Below are positions 60,715 through 64,000 of a stretch of DNA of 64,000 nucleotides, piece by piece (position 1 is the stretch's first letter; the number at the start of each line of letters is the position of its first letter). A program made the translations under genes and the position numbers. Below the pieces are notes generated by a model. It did not search any database, was not told the origin of the DNA, and was given only the letters and a program-made list of their open reading frames with translations. Origin of the DNA: Paludisphaera borealis (lineage in GTDB: Bacteria > Planctomycetota > Planctomycetia > Isosphaerales > Isosphaeraceae); assembly GCF_001956985.1 (NCBI RefSeq), contig NZ_CP019082.1, positions 6,510,001-6,574,000 of the forward strand, read 5' to 3'.

Positions 60715-61197
60715 ATGCCCGGCACGCCCATCAGGGACATCGCCCACGCCATCACCGACCTGATAGCCGACGCCCACCCCGACCAAAGTATAAGCCTCCA
60801 TCTGCTCGTTAAAGCCGGGCCGGCTGCTGCGATAACTATTGCGCTGATGCCGATCGACGATATCACACTATCCTTCGGTGATGCGGGGGTCTTGTGCCAG
60901 TGCCATGGTCGGTTGCTCCAGCAAACTGACGCGCCATTCGTCGAGTATGCCGACCCCGAGTTTGAGGAAAAGACGCTCGCGATAGTAGACGAAGGACTGC
61001 GGGTCCACCTCACCGCGATGCATGAACTGCAAGCAAATATCGCTACCAAGATGAACGCGATGAACACGAAGTTGTCGGGTGCAACGTTCGCGAAAATCGA
61101 ACGGTTGCTGGAACCACGCGACCGGAGCGGCGGGTTATTCGCTCGACTGGGCAAGTGGTTCGGTGGGGCCAGCAGATTCTTCTTCGCGCCTAAGTGA
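60715..61197 (+). CDS. hypothetical protein of the orphan cluster
   Basis: A 160-residue product with GGGGAGCC upstream of the ATG. A beta-rich front (SISLHLLVKAGPAAAITIALM) leads into a coiled-coil region (LTAMHELQANIATKMNAM) and a short hydrophobic/aromatic C-terminus (WFGGASRFFFAPK). No family recognised. Its stop overlaps a GTG that could start the next gene (GTGA). Confidence 0.6.
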   Translation: MPGTPIRDIAHAITDLIADAHPDQSISLHLLVKAGPAAAITIALMPIDDITLSFGDAGVLCQCHGRLLQQTDAPFVEYADPEFEEKTLAIVDEGLRVHLTAMHELQANIATKMNAMNTKLSGATFAKIERLLEPRDRSGGLFARLGKWFGGASRFFFAPK

Positions 61198-61217
61198 TCA
61201 ACGCAGGGGGCAGGGTC

Positions 61218-61565
61218 ATGATCGAGCGGGGCATCATGCATGGGGTAAAGGACTGGGCAGCTGAGACCTTCCCAGCCTACAAAGCCATCCTCAACGGGCA
61301 CGGCCAACAACCTCGGCTCACCCTGCAAAACCGAGCCCGATGGAACGACGCCGTCACCCTCTACTTCGAGCAGGAGGGCATCACGTTCCTGGCCGAAACC
61401 ATCAAAAACAAACGGCTCGCCATGCTAGTCAGCAACTACTCCAAGATGCTCTCTAAGTCCGCCTCGCAAGGCACGACACATGAGATCGAATTCCAAGTCC
61501 AGTATGCAGACATCGGCTTCCTCGAACAGCTCGAAACCTATCTGAAAGCCAAGCTCGGAGCCTGA
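61218..61565 (+). CDS. hypothetical protein of the orphan cluster
   Basis: A 115-residue product. The ATG at 61218 follows GGGGGCAGGG, a strong ribosome site; an upstream GTG at 61194 overlaps the previous stop. Helical and mixed (WNDAVTLYFEQEGITFLAE, FLEQLETYLKAKLGA). No family recognised. It ends 3 bases before the next gene's ATG, so the cluster is a tight operon. Confidence 0.6.
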   Translation: MIERGIMHGVKDWAAETFPAYKAILNGHGQQPRLTLQNRARWNDAVTLYFEQEGITFLAETIKNKRLAMLVSNYSKMLSKSASQGTTHEIEFQVQYADIGFLEQLETYLKAKLGA

Positions 61566-61568
61566 CCG

Positions 61569-61973
61569 ATGACCAGTATAGAACTCAGCATCGCCACCAT
61601 CGACATGATCAGAGAAGCACTTAACCCGCTCCTCCACCCCGACCTCCACACCAAACTCCGATGCGAACCAACCACGCTCCTCCGCATAAAACACAAACCC
61701 AACTCCATCCACCAAGCCCTGTACTTGTCAGTCCCCACCAACGGCAAGTACAGCCAAATCGCCATAATCGAATACCAAGGCGATGGCCGAGACCTCATCG
61801 AAGTAGAACTCTGCTCGGAAAAGGAATGGATGCCCTGCGAGTCGCGCGGATTCCCACTCGTTGAGATCGAGCAAAGCATCCCCACAATCGCCACCATCAT
61901 TAACAACCACTTCGACGAATGGGCTGGTGCCGCGACCAAGCACGGCGAGGTCTGGCTCAGCCCCTGGATGTGA
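61569..61973 (+). CDS. hypothetical protein of the orphan cluster
   Basis: A 134-residue product with two helices at the ends (IDMIREALNPLLHPDLH, IPTIATIINNHFDEWAG) and a strand-rich centre (YSQIAIIEYQGDGRDLIEVEL). It begins 3 bases after the previous stop. The base composition is lower in GC than in the rest of the element. Confidence 0.6.
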   Translation: MTSIELSIATIDMIREALNPLLHPDLHTKLRCEPTTLLRIKHKPNSIHQALYLSVPTNGKYSQIAIIEYQGDGRDLIEVELCSEKEWMPCESRGFPLVEIEQSIPTIATIINNHFDEWAGAATKHGEVWLSPWM

Positions 61974-62013
61974 AATAGCCGATCCCGACACCAGCAATCG
62001 GGGAACCAGCAAT

Positions 62014-62406
62014 ATGATCGTCCACGCGGTAATCACTCACGACCTAATGGACTGGTTCAGCCAGGACTACCCAAGTTTCTTTGTCAACATCAATGTAGAC
62101 CGGGAACACGCCATGCTCTACTTAATGGCCCCGACCAGCAAAGTCATCGCTTGCCTCGCGATCACCTCAGACCACATCGCCGCCTCGGACACTAGGGCGG
62201 TGACCAGCGGCCAAGAAATGTCAGCGTTCGCTGCATGTACCAACCCTAGGCTTCGCCGTTGGATGGAGAAGCATGCCGACGAATTGGGGAACTTAGGCTA
62301 CACGTCCCCGCCATATACCGGTCAGCTGCCCTTGTCGGATCCGAGCAGTATTGACACCATCACCCAATTCCTCGAGAACGTCCTCGCAGAGTCGCACGGC
62401 GCTTGA
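62014..62406 (+). CDS. hypothetical protein of the orphan cluster
   Basis: A 130-residue product with GGGGAACC upstream of the ATG at 62014. A beta-rich front (FFVNINVDREHAMLYLMAP) and a C-terminal helix (IDTITQFLENVLAESHG) recall the layout of its neighbour at 61569, but the sequence similarity is too low to call them paralogues by eye. Confidence 0.6.
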   Translation: MIVHAVITHDLMDWFSQDYPSFFVNINVDREHAMLYLMAPTSKVIACLAITSDHIAASDTRAVTSGQEMSAFAACTNPRLRRWMEKHADELGNLGYTSPPYTGQLPLSDPSSIDTITQFLENVLAESHGA

Positions 62407-62462
62407 TATAATGGTCCCTTGGTCGCTTGCAGTCGCAACTCAGCCAGCCAAGGAAAAGACAA

Positions 62463-63359
62463 ATGACGTCGCGCCAGAGATACCGCGCCAGGATCGACGA
62501 AGACCTCGCGTCCGTTTACAAGAACCTCTCCGTCGCCTACATCAAAGCCTTGAACTATCAAGTTAGTCTGTGGGAGTACGCTGAAAGAGAGCGCGAAAGA
62601 CCCCGCACCCAAGAAGAGATTGAGTTCATAGAGGAGAAGACAAACGGCGAGCAACCGGTCTACGAGCACTGGTCCGAACAATTCGGCCTCGACCTCATGA
62701 CCCCATACGTCGAGCAAGAAGTGGAGAACAAGAGCTACTTCATGTACAACCTCTTGCTGGTCTGGATTTGGAGCATAACCGAGGCCAAACTGAACGACGT
62801 CGCCGAGAACTTCGTACTAGCTGACCCCTCAGTGCTGACGGGCCCTAAGTTCAAAAACATCAAGCTCGGAGTCGATCACTTCGTGGGAGGCAGGAGGAAG
62901 TCGGACGCCTATCGCATGATCTTCGCAGAGTACAAGCGAGAGGCCGCTCCCGAGTCCAAGGTGGGCATCGGCCGCTTCGAGTCGATGTTCGATGCCCTCG
63001 GGCTTAAGGGAGGCGTACCGAAAGAAGTCCGCGCCTTATTCTTGGAGATGTCCGAAGTACGGCACAACATGGTTCACCGCATGGGGGTCATCGATCAGAA
63101 GATGGCCGAACGCATCCCAAGATTGACTACAAAAATCGGTGGCACTATCGCCGTCCAACGCGAGTTCATCCTGTCGAGCATGCATGCCGTTAAATTTTAC
63201 ATCCTTGAGATCGACATACGCATTAGGAATCATTTTGGTGAACCGATTCCAGAGTCCGCTGCCAAGCTACATGGTAGTTATGCGCCAAGACCTCATATTA
63301 AACACGATGAGACAGACAAAGCTGGGCCCTTGGGTCCGAGTCAGATAAGGACAAACTGA
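62463..63359 (+). CDS. HEPN-motif protein, possible defence RNase
   Basis: A 298-residue product after AAGGAAAAG. It is mostly helical (YMYNLLLVWIWSITEAKLNDV is the centre in outline). Near residue 200 is the sequence EVRHNMVHRMGVID, giving R200-x4-H205, the ribonuclease signature of HEPN domains, preceded by the typical helix FLEMSEVR. HEPN RNases include many toxins and abortive-infection proteins. No nucleotidyltransferase (MNT) partner is next to it; the convergent neighbour is an AlbA_2/Schlafen-like protein. The C-terminal 40 residues are polar. RNase activity is inferred from the motif only. Confidence 0.65.
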   Translation: MTSRQRYRARIDEDLASVYKNLSVAYIKALNYQVSLWEYAERERERPRTQEEIEFIEEKTNGEQPVYEHWSEQFGLDLMTPYVEQEVENKSYFMYNLLLVWIWSITEAKLNDVAENFVLADPSVLTGPKFKNIKLGVDHFVGGRRKSDAYRMIFAEYKREAAPESKVGIGRFESMFDALGLKGGVPKEVRALFLEMSEVRHNMVHRMGVIDQKMAERIPRLTTKIGGTIAVQREFILSSMHAVKFYILEIDIRIRNHFGEPIPESAAKLHGSYAPRPHIKHDETDKAGPLGPSQIRTN

Positions 63360-63430
63360 CTGGCTAAAGTAGTCCGCTCCACGTCAAAACCCGATTTGGC
63401 CTGGTCGTCGAAACGGTCGTGGATGCTCGC

Positions 63431-64000
63431 CTACCTGGGAGCGCCCGCCGCGAAAGACGTTGTGACCGCCGATGTTTGAGGTGCCGTGGCCACTACCGTA
63501 GACGAACCATTGCGGATGTGGCAGATATCATCGACGAAGGAGACCTGCGATTGGCGTGGGATGCGCACCCGTACGATCGACACTTCCTTGTATTTGATGA
63601 CATCAATATTCGTGCCGACTTGAGTCTTCAAAGGGTCCGAAAGACCTGAGTTCGCAATGTGGTTGCAGATCTGACTCACGTAGGTGTCAAGGCTTAGCCC
63701 AAGTTGGGTAGCCTCTCTGTCGACGCCGACAAGGAACACGCGGTCGAACTCTACCGGGTTAGAGTTGTAGATTTCCTGGACGCGGGCGGCGTCCTTTTGC
63801 GTGTCTGCAATTCCAATGTAGAGATATCCGTCTGCATGCGGCCCACAGTTGGCTATCCCGCAGATTGTCTCAACGATCACTTGCAGGATGTTCGGGTCTC
63901 GCGTTTTGGTTTTATCAAGCCTGAGAAGTCCCTGCTTGAACTCATACCTGCCGGTTTCGGTTCGCGATCGACGGATGGAGTTTTCGAAGTCGAATGACAT
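63431..64000 (-). CDS. Schlafen/AlbA_2-domain protein, cut by window edge
   Basis: At least 189 residues, open at the right edge. ETGRYEFKQGLL is the AlbA_2 opening motif, then NILQVIVETICGIANCG and GYLYIGIADTQ, the turn where such proteins have FANTxGGxLxIGV. The end (SIVRVRIPRQSQVSF) matches the domain's last strand. AlbA_2/Schlafen proteins bind nucleic acid or act as nucleases and often appear in defence loci. The Met at 64000 coincides with the window end and may be internal, so the true N-terminus may lie beyond. The gene ends 71 bases from the convergent HEPN-motif gene. Confidence 0.7.
   Translation of the reverse strand: MSFDFENSIRRSRTETGRYEFKQGLLRLDKTKTRDPNILQVIVETICGIANCGPHADGYLYIGIADTQKDAARVQEIYNSNPVEFDRVFLVGVDREATQLGLSLDTYVSQICNHIANSGLSDPLKTQVGTNIDVIKYKEVSIVRVRIPRQSQVSFVDDICHIRNGSSTVVATAPQTSAVTTSFAAGAPR

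Larger units (their letters stand above)
48036..64000. mobile_element. integrative element inserted in yifB (one end seen)
   Basis: The boundary is set by the truncated yifB and an adjacent large serine recombinase. Everything from there to the window end is cargo: ribbon-helix-helix proteins, a WhiB-like protein, a DnaB-like helicase, an HNH protein, a DUF6573-like protein and many orphan genes, several separated by hairpin terminators. I see no conjugation, capsid, portal or terminase gene in the 16 kb visible, so prophage, phage satellite or plasmid-like integrative element cannot be told apart. The other att site is beyond the window. Confidence 0.75.

Overview
The window reads as chromosome of a GC-rich planctomycete, most likely of the Isosphaeraceae. 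The basis is a giant PVC-type membrane-bound dehydrogenase with HEAT repeats and a C-terminal haem c site, a PEP-CTERM sorting tail, BlaI/M56 peptidase regulation with a long C-terminal extension, and lineage-type small exported proteins. No rRNA, tRNA or CRISPR array was found.

Left part (1-10,100): the start of a truncated gene at the edge, then a detoxification group of glutathione-independent formaldehyde dehydrogenase, a peroxiredoxin and a DsbA-like thiol oxidoreductase. A luciferase-like oxidoreductase follows on the minus strand. Next is a five-gene minus-strand efflux operon (HlyD adaptor, TolC-like outer-membrane factor, two extra envelope proteins, 14-TM-type MFS pump) whose genes overlap or nearly so. 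A 20-bp-period direct repeat lies upstream of it.

Middle (10,100-46,700): an exported alpha/beta hydrolase; an acyl/acetoacetyl-CoA synthetase; a copper or heavy-metal locus (two exported Cys-rich proteins, a CueR-like regulator with a stretched-spacer operator, a P1B ATPase with tandem YHS domains); a 141-bp nested inverted repeat; a phosphate-selective-type porin; a PAS/GAF hybrid histidine kinase; an exported spermidine-synthase-like protein; an exported pyroglutamyl peptidase fused to an NTF2-like domain; Maf; the deacetylase/PVC dehydrogenase/cytochrome c fusion; a BlaI-M56 pair with two operators on its promoter; a response regulator; an ECF-type sigma factor; a lipoprotein; an aspartate-type aminotransferase; a FabF-like ketosynthase; HEAT and SNase proteins; and a PEP-CTERM/HAF-repeat gene broken by three frameshifts.

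Right part (about 48,036-64,000): an integrative element has cut yifB (comM, Mg-chelatase-like ATPase), removing about its first 75 codons. A large serine recombinase sits at the junction, pointing at the truncated gene. The element runs past the window end (at least 16 kb visible). It carries ribbon-helix-helix proteins, a WhiB-like four-cysteine protein, a DnaB-like helicase, an HNH endonuclease, a DUF6573-like protein, a run of small orphan genes, and at its far end a HEPN-motif protein convergent with a Schlafen/AlbA_2 protein, which is a plausible defence pair. Many of its genes are separated by perfect GC-rich hairpins, several sharing the same stem. One gene ends in a repeat with five poly-C tracts of 6-7 C, a candidate slippage site. 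This element, with most genes unrecognised, is the most likely home of an undescribed system.
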